Part shown: positions 55,352 to 63,583 of the stretch, piece after piece
Numbering within the stretch: the stretch's first letter is position 1
Layout: the number at the start of each line of letters is the position of its first letter
DNA from: DASQHW01 sp963837155
GTDB taxonomy: Bacteria; Actinomycetota; Acidimicrobiia; IMCC26256; PALSA-610
Direction: 5' to 3'
Assembly: GCA_963837155.1 (NCBI GenBank)
Contig: CAWIMB010000002.1
Coordinates: forward strand, 2,542,001 to 2,606,000
DNA: 64,000 nt
Position numbers and translations under genes: made by a program
Notes under the pieces: generated by a model
Databases searched by the model: none
Seen by the model: the letters and a program-made list of their open reading frames with translations, nothing else
What the model was told of the DNA's origin: nothing

Positions 55352-56056
55352 CTAGTTGTTCTGCGTTCCGGGGGGCGGGCTCGTGGGGCCACCGGCGGGC
55401 TGATTGCTGCTCGACCCGGCCGCGCCGTTGGGCGACGAACCGACCGAGAGGCCCGTGGGCGCCTGGGCAAAGAGGCGCGCGGTGAGTTGCACTTGGAGTG
55501 TCGGTGCTGCGCCGACCCCCGCGAAGACTTCGCCGGTCGGACCGCCGCCCGTCGGTCCGCCGGACGATGATGCGCTCGACGAACCACCGCCGGTCACGCC
55601 GACGTTGTCGACGATGACGAGCCGCGGTGTTTTCATCAACCGGTCGAGGTAGTCGATCACCTTCGGGTACTCACCCTGCACGATGATCCCGAGATTGATC
55701 GTCTCCACACTGCCGACAAGTGTCGGCGCACTGGGCGTGATCGACTGGAAGCCGACGCCGCTCGCGGCGCGGATCTTGTCGGTAGCGCGCAGGAAGTTCG
55801 AGAGCTCGGGTGTGACCGGGATCGCGTTCTGCAGTTCGTCGGCAGAAGCCTTCTTCGCCTCGCCGCCCTTGCCGTCGCCGGTCGTCTGGTTCAGTTGCCG
55901 CTGCAGCGCGTCGACGCGCAGTTCGGCATCGTGCGTCGACTGCTTCGCCTTCGCGGCCTGACTCGACATCGACGAGTAGATCATGCGATACCAGAGCAAC
56001 AGCACGAGCAGCACACCGAGGGCGATGACCGCCACGTTTTTCGTCTTTACTTGCAC
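55352..56056 (-). CDS. pilO: PilO-like type IV pilus inner-membrane protein
   Basis: 234 aa, overlapping the pilM-pilN end by 10 bases. Residues 8-27 form one membrane segment (VAVIALGVLLVLLLWYRMI), a coiled coil follows (residues 32-65), then a PilO-like ferredoxin fold (FQSITPSAPTLVGSVETINL; VIDYLDRLMKTPRLVIVDNV). The C-terminus is a Gly/Ser/Pro-rich extension. In the family PilN and PilO pair in the periplasm to link PilM to the pilus machine. GTG start. Confidence 0.85.
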   Translation of the reverse strand: MQVKTKNVAVIALGVLLVLLLWYRMIYSSMSSQAAKAKQSTHDAELRVDALQRQLNQTTGDGKGGEAKKASADELQNAIPVTPELSNFLRATDKIRAASGVGFQSITPSAPTLVGSVETINLGIIVQGEYPKVIDYLDRLMKTPRLVIVDNVGVTGGGSSSASSSGGPTGGGPTGEVFAGVGAAPTLQVQLTARLFAQAPTGLSVGSSPNGAAGSSSNQPAGGPTSPPPGTQNN

Positions 56057-57999
56057 AGCGCCCCCTCGAAGAAGCTCTGGAGACGGTCGCTGCGTGCGCC
56101 CGACGCGAGTGTTGCGTTCACGGTGAACGTGATGACGTCCGCGTCGCCGAACTTGGCTTTCTGCGCGGTCGCGAGCGCGACGTCGGTCACAATGGGGTTC
56201 TTGGCGTCGCCCGCAACCTCGAGGTTGTCGAGGAACGCGGCCAGCGCGGGAACGTCCTTCGCGACGCCGGACATCGTCACCGGGCCGCTCAACGAACCCT
56301 GATAGCTCGCACACGCGCCACCGGCGGCCGGCGGCGTCAATCCGGACGACACACCCGTGCCCGTGCCCGTGCCGGTGCTCGTGCCCGTCGCCGGTGCACT
56401 TCCCGTCGACGACGTGCCCGCGGAAGATGCGCTCTTCACCGCGCTCGATGAGCCACTCGAGCTCGAGCTGCTCGCGGCGCTCCCCGAGCCGGCGGAGCTG
56501 CTCCCGATCGCAAGCGGTTGCACGAGCGTGTGCTGCGCCTGCAGCGTCGTCAACCACACGCCGCCCGGCAACGAGGACCGAAGATCGCCGAGCATCTGCG
56601 TCCAGCCGATATCGGTACCGAGCACCGACGCCGCCTGACCCTGAAGGTTCGCGCTCTGCCCGGCCGGCGCCGAACCCTGCAAGAGGTGCCCGAGCTGGTT
56701 CTTCAGTTTCGCGGCACGGGTCTCGACGGCCGTCTGCTTCGCTTTTTCGGTCGATGCCTTGCCGCGCTCGAGATACGTGAGGCCACCCAACAACAAGATC
56801 CCGGCCGCCACGGGAGCAGCGATCTTCGGGTTGATGCGCGGTCGCGTCTTGACCGACGTGCGCCGCGTGCGCGGCAGCAGGTCGACAACGGTGCCGACGC
56901 TCGCACCCCCGAGCGCGAGGCCGACCGCGGCAGGAAGATACGGCTCGAGACGCGGAAGCTCGTCGGGAGCGAACCCGATGTCACCGATGCGAATGAGGTC
57001 GTGCATGTAAGCGGGCTCGACGGGAACACCGACGAGCGCCGCGAGCCGCTCCGGAAGCCCCGGCAGCTGGGCCGATCCGCCTGTCGCGACGACGCGCAAC
57101 AGGCGCGCAGAACCGGGCTGGTTGCGGTAGTAGTCGATCGAGCTCCGCACTTCGTCGAGCAGCACCGAGAGCGGACGGTCCATGGCCGTGCGCGCCCGGT
57201 CGACCGCCTCATCGTGGTTGGGCGCGGCGATCGCGCGCTTCAATGCTTCTGCGGTCTCGACGGGAACATCGAGGTCGTGCGCGATCGCGTCGGTCAACTC
57301 GCGTCCGCCGCTGCCGAGCACACGCACGAAGCGGGGCACGCCGCCCTCGTGCACGGCGATCGCGGTCACCCCACCGCCGAACGACACGATGCCCTCGGCG
57401 CCGACGCCGTCTGCGAGTGCGACGCCACCGCCGGGCGCCGCCGACGCCATCGCCGGAACGGGCCGCGCGAGCGCGCGCGTCAACGCCAGCGGGATCAGAT
57501 CGACGGCCGCGACCTGCAGTCCCCCCGCTTCGACTGCGGACACGAGCCGCATGATCGTCGCTTCTTGCGCGGCCGCGAGCAGCACCTGCATCGTCGGCTC
57601 GCCCCCGTCGTCGGGATGCGAACCGGGCTCGTTGGTTCCGAGGATCGCGAAGTCGAGCACCGCGTCCTCGATGGAGATGGGAATGAGATCGGCAGCCTGG
57701 AAGTGCAGCGCGCTCGCGAGCTCCTGGCGCGTCATCACCGGCATCTCGACTTGACGCACAACGACGCGCGGACTCGCGATGCCTACACGCACCGCAGCCT
57801 TCTTCAGGCCTACCTCGGTGCGCAGCCGCAGGACGGCGTCGGTAACGGCCGCAACGTCTGCGACCTCTCCTTCGCGCATCGCCTCGCGCGGCAGTGCCAC
57901 CTGGGCGAACATGTCGAGACGCGGCGGCGTACCGGGCGTGACCTCGGCGATCGTGACCGCGTTCGTGCCGACGTCGAGGCCGATCAGGCGGCGGGCCAT
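56047..57999 (-). CDS. fused PilM-PilN type IV pilus assembly protein
   Basis: 650 aa. Residues 1-360 are the actin-like PilM ATPase (LIGLDVGTNAVTIAEVTPG, EMPVMTRQELASALHFQAAD, VVATGGSAQLPGLPERLAAL). A short linker leads to DLLPRTRRT, the peptide motif by which PilN normally binds PilM, then a membrane segment near 396 (AAPVAAGILLLGGLTYLERG), a coiled coil, a Ser/Thr/Gly-rich insert (about 490-550) and a PilN-like domain. PilM and PilN are usually separate genes; here no stop or ribosome site intervenes, and the flanking reading frame is clean. Confidence 0.88.
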   Translation of the reverse strand: MARRLIGLDVGTNAVTIAEVTPGTPPRLDMFAQVALPREAMREGEVADVAAVTDAVLRLRTEVGLKKAAVRVGIASPRVVVRQVEMPVMTRQELASALHFQAADLIPISIEDAVLDFAILGTNEPGSHPDDGGEPTMQVLLAAAQEATIMRLVSAVEAGGLQVAAVDLIPLALTRALARPVPAMASAAPGGGVALADGVGAEGIVSFGGGVTAIAVHEGGVPRFVRVLGSGGRELTDAIAHDLDVPVETAEALKRAIAAPNHDEAVDRARTAMDRPLSVLLDEVRSSIDYYRNQPGSARLLRVVATGGSAQLPGLPERLAALVGVPVEPAYMHDLIRIGDIGFAPDELPRLEPYLPAAVGLALGGASVGTVVDLLPRTRRTSVKTRPRINPKIAAPVAAGILLLGGLTYLERGKASTEKAKQTAVETRAAKLKNQLGHLLQGSAPAGQSANLQGQAASVLGTDIGWTQMLGDLRSSLPGGVWLTTLQAQHTLVQPLAIGSSSAGSGSAASSSSSSGSSSAVKSASSAGTSSTGSAPATGTSTGTGTGTGVSSGLTPPAAGGACASYQGSLSGPVTMSGVAKDVPALAAFLDNLEVAGDAKNPIVTDVALATAQKAKFGDADVITFTVNATLASGARSDRLQSFFEGALCK

Positions 58000-58211
58000 G
58001 CGTCCCCCCCTTGTGCATGGTCGGCCTCGACTGCTCCGACGGTCTGTGCGTCAAGGAAGAAGTCGAGGTCGCGGGCGCGGATACGGAAGTGCTTGCCGAC
58101 GCGGATCGCCGGCAGTGCGCCGGATCGGATGAGGCGGTACACCGTCATTGTCGAGACTCGCATCGAATCGGCCACCTCGCGGACCGTGAGCAGCACGGGT
58201 TGCTCGTTCAC
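57984..58211 (-). CDS. small excisionase/BldC-like HTH DNA-binding protein
   Basis: 75 aa. LLTVREVADSMRVSTMTVYR is a MerR-type helix-turn-helix and LIRSGALPAIRVGKHFRIRA the wing, as in BldC and helix_turn_helix_17 proteins. GTG start with AGGGGG about eight bases upstream. Its last 16 bases overlap the start of pilM-pilN, so it is probably co-transcribed and may regulate the pilus genes (inference). Confidence 0.85.
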   Translation of the reverse strand: MNEQPVLLTVREVADSMRVSTMTVYRLIRSGALPAIRVGKHFRIRARDLDFFLDAQTVGAVEADHAQGGDAWPAA

Positions 58212-58323
58212 GGTCCACACCCCCTGTCGGGCCGTACAAGGTTCAACAACAACAATCGGCGTCAGCGGTCACTGTCTGTAACGGAATATGTGACGGATGG
58301 CGCGAAGAACGATGTTCGGGCTC

Positions 58324-59133
58324 TTAGCCCCGCAGGCCCGTGTACCAGTCGAGGAACGGGCCGCCGAAGAGGATGATCGTCATCGTCCCGAGGGCGAGGA
58401 ACGGTCCGAACGGGATGTGGTACTTCCGGCCCTGCGCGCCGACGACCGCCATCACGGCGACACCGGCAACCGCGCCGAACACGAAGCCGGCGAACAGACC
58501 GGCGACCAGCTCGCCCCAGCCGAGCCAGCCCAAGTACAGCCCGAGAATGAACGACAGCCGCACGTCGCCGAATCCCATGCCGCGCGGAGAGATCAGGTGC
58601 ACGATCAAGAAGAACGTCCACACGACAGCCGCGGCGGCCAACGACCGTCCGAAGGCGCTCCAGTCGTGCTCCATCGCGGCTGCGAACGCGAGCAACACGA
58701 TGCTCGCGAACCCCACCGGGTAGATGATGCGATTCGGCAGGATGTAGTGCTCGAGGTCGATCGCCGAGAGGGCGACGAGCGCGGCGGTCAGCAGCAGGTA
58801 CGCGGGCAGTGCCCACGAATCGGCGAAGCGGGCACCGACGGCTGCGAACAGCACGCCGGTCACGAGCTCGATGAGCGGATATCTCCACGAGATGCCGGCG
58901 TCGCAGTGCCGGCACTTGCCGCGCAGAAGGAGCCAGGACGCGACTGGGACGTTGTCGTGCGGCGCGATCGGCGCGTCACACGACGGGCAATGAGACGCGG
59001 GTTGAACCACCGACTCCTTGCGGGGCACGCGCCAGATGACGACGTTGAGGAACGAACCGATGACGAGTCCGAACACTCCACAGATCGCGGCGACGAGCGC
59101 AGTCACAGCAACATGGCTCCCTCGCTGCGCCAT
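58324..59133 (-). CDS. pilD: type IV prepilin peptidase / N-methylase
   Basis: Cleaves and methylates prepilins at the membrane. 269 aa, about seven membrane segments. GSFLNVVIWRVPRKESVV starts the methylase loop, with zinc cysteines CPSC and CRHC; the catalytic aspartates are in SAIDLEHYILPN and in the GxGD motif GMGFGDVRLSFILG. Its substrates are surely the three adjacent pilins. Confidence 0.95.
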   Translation of the reverse strand: MAQRGSHVAVTALVAAICGVFGLVIGSFLNVVIWRVPRKESVVQPASHCPSCDAPIAPHDNVPVASWLLLRGKCRHCDAGISWRYPLIELVTGVLFAAVGARFADSWALPAYLLLTAALVALSAIDLEHYILPNRIIYPVGFASIVLLAFAAAMEHDWSAFGRSLAAAAVVWTFFLIVHLISPRGMGFGDVRLSFILGLYLGWLGWGELVAGLFAGFVFGAVAGVAVMAVVGAQGRKYHIPFGPFLALGTMTIILFGGPFLDWYTGLRG

Positions 59134-59192
59134 CCTTGGCTCCGCTGCGTCCGCACGGCAACCAAGTTAGACGGGGAAGAGCAGGCAACTGT

Positions 59193-59226
59193 GCGACCTC
59201 GGTGAGCAAACACTCACCGAGGTCGC
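59193..59226 (-). terminator. hairpin terminator after the divergent pilin
   Basis: A perfect 14-bp stem GCGACCTCGGTGAG / CTCACCGAGGTCGC around a 6-nt loop, 5 bases past the stop codon. No U-tract. Confidence 0.8.
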
Positions 59227-59231
59227 CGTTG

Positions 59232-59729
59232 CTACCAGGTCTTCTGCCAGGCGGAGTCGCCCGGAAGTGGCGCGCTGTTCGCAGCGCAGCCACCCGCGCC
59301 GCCCAGCTTGGCGTACAGGGTTCCAGTACCTGCGGCGTCGTCGGCGGCGTAGAAGCAGTCACCCGACTTCGACAATCCACCGAACACGATGTAGCTCGCA
59401 CTTACCGGCGCGACCGAGATGGTGTTCTGCCCGCTCGGTGCCGTCGCGGCGCTCACGAAGGTGAGCGCGCCGGTCTGCGTGGTGAGCGTTCCGGGCGTCG
59501 CCTGCGTGTAGTCGGCCTTGTCGGAGAACACCGACTTGGCCGCGGTCACCGCGTTGTGCAAGCTCGACTGCGTCGCGCGGTCCCGTGCACGTGCAGTAGC
59601 TCCAATGAATACCGGCATGAGAACGGCGATCAGAATGGCAATGATGAAGATCACCATCATCAACTCGATAAGCGTGAAGCCTGCGTCGTTGCGTTGGGCG
59701 GCGCGAGCATCGAGATGCTCACGTTCCAT
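59232..59729 (-). CDS. type IV pilin-like protein (divergent)
   Basis: 165 aa. The prepilin leader MEREHLDARAAQRNDAG is cut before FTLIELMMVIFIIAILIAVL; Glu5 of the mature form is present. The globular part differs from the two pilins upstream and has two Cys (GDCFYA, GGCAANS) that may form the D-loop bridge. It could be a minor pilin. Flanked by its own terminator, so it may be expressed separately. Confidence 0.92.
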   Translation of the reverse strand: MEREHLDARAAQRNDAGFTLIELMMVIFIIAILIAVLMPVFIGATARARDRATQSSLHNAVTAAKSVFSDKADYTQATPGTLTTQTGALTFVSAATAPSGQNTISVAPVSASYIVFGGLSKSGDCFYAADDAAGTGTLYAKLGGAGGCAANSAPLPGDSAWQKTW

Positions 59730-59789
59730 ATGTCATGACTCCCTTCCGCACTCCGTCACTTCCGAAGCGACGGTCGGTGCCGGACGGGC

Positions 59790-59818
59790 GGGCCCGGTGA
59801 GAGAAACTCACCGGGCCC
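59790..59818 (-). terminator. hairpin terminator after the second pilin
   Basis: A perfect 12-bp stem GGGCCCGGTGAG / CTCACCGGGCCC around AGAAA, about 20 bases past the stop. Confidence 0.8.
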
Positions 59819-59839
59819 CTTCCCCCGTTCCGTTCCGAA

Positions 59840-60319
59840 CTACCAGCCGGTGTTCCAAGCGCCCGACAACGTCGCGGGCGCGGTGCTCGAACAGTCGCCG
59901 CCCTTGTTGAAGAAGGTGCCTGCGTTCGCACCCGCCGCAACGTCGGCGATGTTGAACTTCGTGCCCGACTTCGACGTCTCGGTCAAGCAGGTGACGCCGT
60001 TGTCGCCTGCGGTCACCGCGTCACCCACGACGACCGTGAGCTTGCCGGCCCAGTCGAGTGACGACTCGATGCCCTTCATCGTGGCGGTCGTGGCGTCGTA
60101 CGCCTGGGCGTCGGTGTACACGGTCTTCTCGGCCGTCAGACCATTGCGAAGGTCGGACTGCGCCGCACGGTCCTGCGCCCGCTGACGGGCACCGAGGAAC
60201 GTTGGAATGGCGATCGCGATGAGGATTGCAATGATAAGGACGACCACCATCAGTTCGATCAGTGTGAAACCTTCTTCCTGATCGCGGCTCCGCGCGATGA
60301 GGCGTCGGGTGAAGCTCAT
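59840..60319 (-). CDS. type IV pilin, major-type copy 1
   Basis: 159 aa. Leader MSFTRRLIARSRDQEEG, mature FTLIELMVVVLIIAILIAIA with Glu5, then IPTFLGARQRAQDRAAQSDL. Nearly the same as the next pilin from the leader onward, with a few changes (GIESSLDWAG versus GVESSLGWGA). Two Cys (TCLTET, GDCSST) near the C-terminus probably form a disulfide loop. AAGGG precedes the ATG. Confidence 0.94.
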   Translation of the reverse strand: MSFTRRLIARSRDQEEGFTLIELMVVVLIIAILIAIAIPTFLGARQRAQDRAAQSDLRNGLTAEKTVYTDAQAYDATTATMKGIESSLDWAGKLTVVVGDAVTAGDNGVTCLTETSKSGTKFNIADVAAGANAGTFFNKGGDCSSTAPATLSGAWNTGW

Positions 60320-60456
60320 GTAGATGACCCTTTCTTCGGTCCCCTGGGCGGTGCACCTGCGATCTGTTCCGCCGACGCGAGATATCGGCGACCACGTGCA
60401 GTGACTTGAATCACCGAAGGGGCGTGGAGAACGTCACACGCGCCCGTGCACGCGCG

Positions 60457-60489
60457 CACGGGCCCGGGGTGTATCCCCGGGCCCGCGTG
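60457..60489 (-). terminator. hairpin terminator after the third pilin
   Basis: Stem GGCCCGGGG / CCCCGGGCC around TGTAT, extended by a bulged CACG / CGTG, about 30 bases past the stop. Confidence 0.75.
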
Positions 60490-60519
60490 GCATACGTGTT
60501 GTTGTCGTCGTGCGACGAT

Positions 60520-60999
60520 TTACCAGCCGGTGTTCCAGGCGCCCGAAAGCGTGGCCGGCGCGGTGCTCGAACAGTCGCCGCCCTTGTTGAAGAAGGTGCC
60601 GGCATTCGCACCCGCCGCAACGTCGGCGATGTTGAACTTCGTGCCCGACTTCGACGTCTCGGACAAGCAGGTGACACCCTTGTCGCCTGCGGTCACCGCG
60701 TCACCCACCACAACGGTGAGCTTGGCTCCCCAACCAAGCGAGGACTCAACGCCCTTCATGGTTGCGGTCGTGGCGTCGTACGCCTGGGCGTCGGTGTACA
60801 CCGTCTTCTCGGCCGTCAGACCATTACGAAGGTCGGACTGCGCCGCACGGTCCTGGGCCCGCTGACGGGCACCAAGGAAGGTCGGAATGGCGATCGCGAT
60901 CAGGATGGCAATGATCAACACGACCACCATCAACTCGATGAGGGTGAAACCTTGCTCGTCGTCCCGACGACGCGCGGCAAGGCCCTTGAGTGCGTGCAC
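60520..60999 (-). CDS. type IV pilin, major-type copy 2
   Basis: 159 aa. Starts with GTG (HALKGLAARRRDDEQG leader), then FTLIELMVVVLIIAILIAIA. The mature region is almost the same as the neighbouring copy, so this is a recent duplication or a pair kept alike by gene conversion. Only the leader and leader peptide differ clearly. The longer open frame upstream has no pilin character. Confidence 0.93.
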   Translation of the reverse strand: MHALKGLAARRRDDEQGFTLIELMVVVLIIAILIAIAIPTFLGARQRAQDRAAQSDLRNGLTAEKTVYTDAQAYDATTATMKGVESSLGWGAKLTVVVGDAVTAGDKGVTCLSETSKSGTKFNIADVAAGANAGTFFNKGGDCSSTAPATLSGAWNTGW

Positions 61000-61207
61000 T
61001 TCCGTGTACCCCTTTCGTGCGCCGACTGGGATTCCGCATCTCCGCGTCGCTTCGGCGCAACAATGTGATCGACCCCGAGTGCCCGGGACTTGAACACGTA
61101 GGGTGGCTTTGGTCACGCACCTTCGGTGACCGCCGCCACCCCCGGCGCGAGACGTACACAGGTTCATGGGCCACCTGCCCTCATATTTCAAGCCATGTGG
61201 CCCATGA

Positions 61208-62278
61208 ATGGTTTGCAAGACTCGACGCGTGAGCGGTCTCGGTGACGTGATTCGGTCCCGCGTCGGAGCGTGGGGAGTCTCGGCGCTCCCGCTCGAGCAG
61301 GCGGTGTTCGGCACCGACGATCCCGATGCGCTCGCGGCCGCCGTCGACGACTGGTGCCGTACGCATCTCGACGCGCCCATCGAGTGCTATCGCTTCTTCG
61401 ACGCCAGTAGCGGCAGCGTGCATGGTGTCACGCTCGCCGACGGTCGTGATGTCGTCGTCAAGGTGCACCGACCGGGACTCACGCGTGCGTATCTCGATGC
61501 CGTGCACGAGACGCAAGGGAGGCTCGTCGCCCATGGCTGTCCGGGGCCGCGGCCGCTGGTCGCACCGGTCCCGGCGCCTCCCGGGCACATCACCGCCGAA
61601 GAGATGCTCGGCCCGTTCATCAAGGAGGACGCGCATGCCCCGGCGGTCCGGAGAAGCCTGGCGGCGGGGCTCGTCGCCTTCGTCGAGCTCGCGCGGGCGG
61701 CGATTCCGGAACCAGGTCCGATGCTCTCGCACCCGATGGCCGTTGAAGGTGACGCCCTGTATCCCGAGCCGCATTCGCCGCGCTTCGATTTCGAGGCAAC
61801 GCGCACGGGCGCGGAATGGATCGACGAGCTCGCCCTGGTGGCGCGGCGCCAACTTGCTGCCTGCGATCGAGGACTACCAATACTCACGCACGGCGACTGG
61901 CGGATCGACAACGTACGCGTCGCCGGCGGCCGCATCGTCGCCATCTACGACTGGGACAGTGTGAGTGTCGAGCCGGAGGCGTCGGCGGTCGCCAGCGCCG
62001 CTCGCACGTTCTGTTGCGATTGGGACCGCGCGTCCGAACTCCGTTTTCCATCCCCGGGCGAGATCGCCGCGTTCATCGCCGAGTACGAGCATGCGCGGAG
62101 CGCTCCGTTCATCGAGCAGGAGCGCGCGCTGCTCGCGGCGTCGATGGTGGCATCGCTCGCGTACGGCGCCCGGTGCGAGCACTCCGTCGCGGCACCCGCG
62201 ATAGCCGACTCCCAGCAAGGCATGTTGCGAGCGCTCGGACCGCGACTCCTCGCCGGCGGCCTCGCCGCCCTCCAGTAG
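61208..62278 (+). CDS. aminoglycoside phosphotransferase (APH)-fold kinase-like protein
   Basis: 356 aa or 349 aa: the ATG has no ribosome site and a GTG seven codons later is a possible start. VVVKVHRPG holds the ATP-binding Lys; LTHGDWRIDNVRVAGG is the catalytic loop (His-Gly-Asp...Asn) and IYDWDSVSVEPEA the metal-binding Asp. The family phosphorylates aminoglycosides, choline, homoserine and others; no substrate can be assigned and no resistance is implied. It is the only plus-strand gene in the pilus block. Confidence 0.85.
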   Translation: MVCKTRRVSGLGDVIRSRVGAWGVSALPLEQAVFGTDDPDALAAAVDDWCRTHLDAPIECYRFFDASSGSVHGVTLADGRDVVVKVHRPGLTRAYLDAVHETQGRLVAHGCPGPRPLVAPVPAPPGHITAEEMLGPFIKEDAHAPAVRRSLAAGLVAFVELARAAIPEPGPMLSHPMAVEGDALYPEPHSPRFDFEATRTGAEWIDELALVARRQLAACDRGLPILTHGDWRIDNVRVAGGRIVAIYDWDSVSVEPEASAVASAARTFCCDWDRASELRFPSPGEIAAFIAEYEHARSAPFIEQERALLAASMVASLAYGARCEHSVAAPAIADSQQGMLRALGPRLLAGGLAALQ

Positions 62279-62280
62279 AC

Positions 62281-62326
62281 CGTTTGGACAGTTCTTCGCG
62301 GACGTCCGCGATCAAGTGCCCAAACG
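62281..62326. terminator. bidirectional terminator between the APH-like gene and pilC
   Basis: An outer stem CGTTTGG / CCAAACG encloses a perfect 16-bp palindrome TCGCGGAC-GTCCGCGA. It sits between two converging stop codons. The outer arm resembles the arm of the palindrome inside priA. Confidence 0.6.
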
Positions 62327-62340
62327 CTGGGCGACCGTCG

Positions 62341-63561
62341 CTACTTGATGAGCTTGATGATGTTGAACATCGGCAGGTACAGCGAGATGATCATCCCGCC
62401 GACGCACACGCCCATCACGACGATCAACAGCGGCTCGATCAACGACGTCAACGCGTCGACAGTCGCCTCGACTTCTTGGTCGTAGAAGTCGGCGATCTTG
62501 TCGAGCATCTCGTCCAGGGCGCCGGTTTCCTCGCCGACCGCCATCATCTGCACGACCATCGGCGGGAACACCGGGTGTTGCTCGAGGCGCTTCGACAACG
62601 GATCGCCACCCTTCACCGCCGCCTGCGTGTCGCGCACCGCCTCGGCCACCACGTGGTTGCCTGACGTCTCGGCCACGATCTCGAGCGACTCGAGGATCGG
62701 CACACCCGAGCGCACCAATGCCGCCAGCGTGCGCGAGAAGCGGGCGAGCGCGGTCTTGCGCACGAGCTTCCCGAACACCGGGACTTTGAGCTTGATCGCA
62801 TCCCAGCGCTTGCGGCCCTCTTCCGAGTTGATCCAGCGCCGGAAGAAGAACGCGCCGCCGACCTCGGCGAGGAAGATGAGGTACCAGAACGTCCGGCAGA
62901 TCTTGGAGATGTTGATCAGCAGCTGCGTCGGCGCGGGGAGCTTGCCGCCGAGCTCCTTGTAGATGTTCTCGAACATCGGAATGACGAACAGCAACATCGC
63001 GGTGACGATCAGCAGCACGAGGATCGCGACGACTGTGGGATAGGTCATCGCCGACTTCACCTTGCGGCGCAGTTCGACCTGCTTCTCGATCGTTTCCGCG
63101 AGCCGCATCAGCACGCTGTCAAGCGCACCGCCGACCTCGCCCGCCCGCACCATCGAGACGTACAGACGGCTGAACGCCTTCGGATGCTTCGAGAGCGCTT
63201 GCGACAACGAGGAGCCGCGCTCCACGTCCATCCGCACCTGGTTGACGATCTCGGCGAGTGCCTTGCTCTCGGTCTGCTCGGCGAGGATGTACAGAGATCG
63301 CAACAGCGAAAGACCGGAGTTGATCATCGTCGCGAACTGCCGCGAGAAGACCGAGACATCCTTCAGCTTGACGCGGTCGCTGAAGCCCGGCAGCTTGAGC
63401 TCGCGGTGCACGTTCACACCGCTCTGCTGCTGGATCTCGATCGGCACGTAGCCCATCGAGCGCAGCTTGCTCACGACGAGCTGCGCGTTCTCGGCCTCGA
63501 GCGAGCCCTCGACGAGCTTGCCGGTCTTGTCCTTGACCTTGTACTGGAATGTCTCGGGCAT
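62341..63561 (-). CDS. pilC: type IV pilus platform protein PilC (GspF family)
   Basis: 406 aa. The N-terminal FQYKVKDKTGKLVEGSLEAE is typical; two GspF domains follow (FSRQFATMINSGLSLLRSLY; FSRTLAALVRSGVPILESLE), with membrane segments near 170-190, 215-235 and 375-397. It anchors the PilB/PilT motors in the inner membrane. Lies 22 bases after pilT. Confidence 0.97.
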   Translation of the reverse strand: MPETFQYKVKDKTGKLVEGSLEAENAQLVVSKLRSMGYVPIEIQQQSGVNVHRELKLPGFSDRVKLKDVSVFSRQFATMINSGLSLLRSLYILAEQTESKALAEIVNQVRMDVERGSSLSQALSKHPKAFSRLYVSMVRAGEVGGALDSVLMRLAETIEKQVELRRKVKSAMTYPTVVAILVLLIVTAMLLFVIPMFENIYKELGGKLPAPTQLLINISKICRTFWYLIFLAEVGGAFFFRRWINSEEGRKRWDAIKLKVPVFGKLVRKTALARFSRTLAALVRSGVPILESLEIVAETSGNHVVAEAVRDTQAAVKGGDPLSKRLEQHPVFPPMVVQMMAVGEETGALDEMLDKIADFYDQEVEATVDALTSLIEPLLIVVMGVCVGGMIISLYLPMFNIIKLIK

Positions 63562-63583
63562 TGTCGATCAGCCGTTCAGCGAT

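Noticed and set aside
61208..62278. An antibiotic-resistance gene
   Set aside because: The APH fold is shared by many metabolic kinases, and nothing in the sequence points to a drug substrate.
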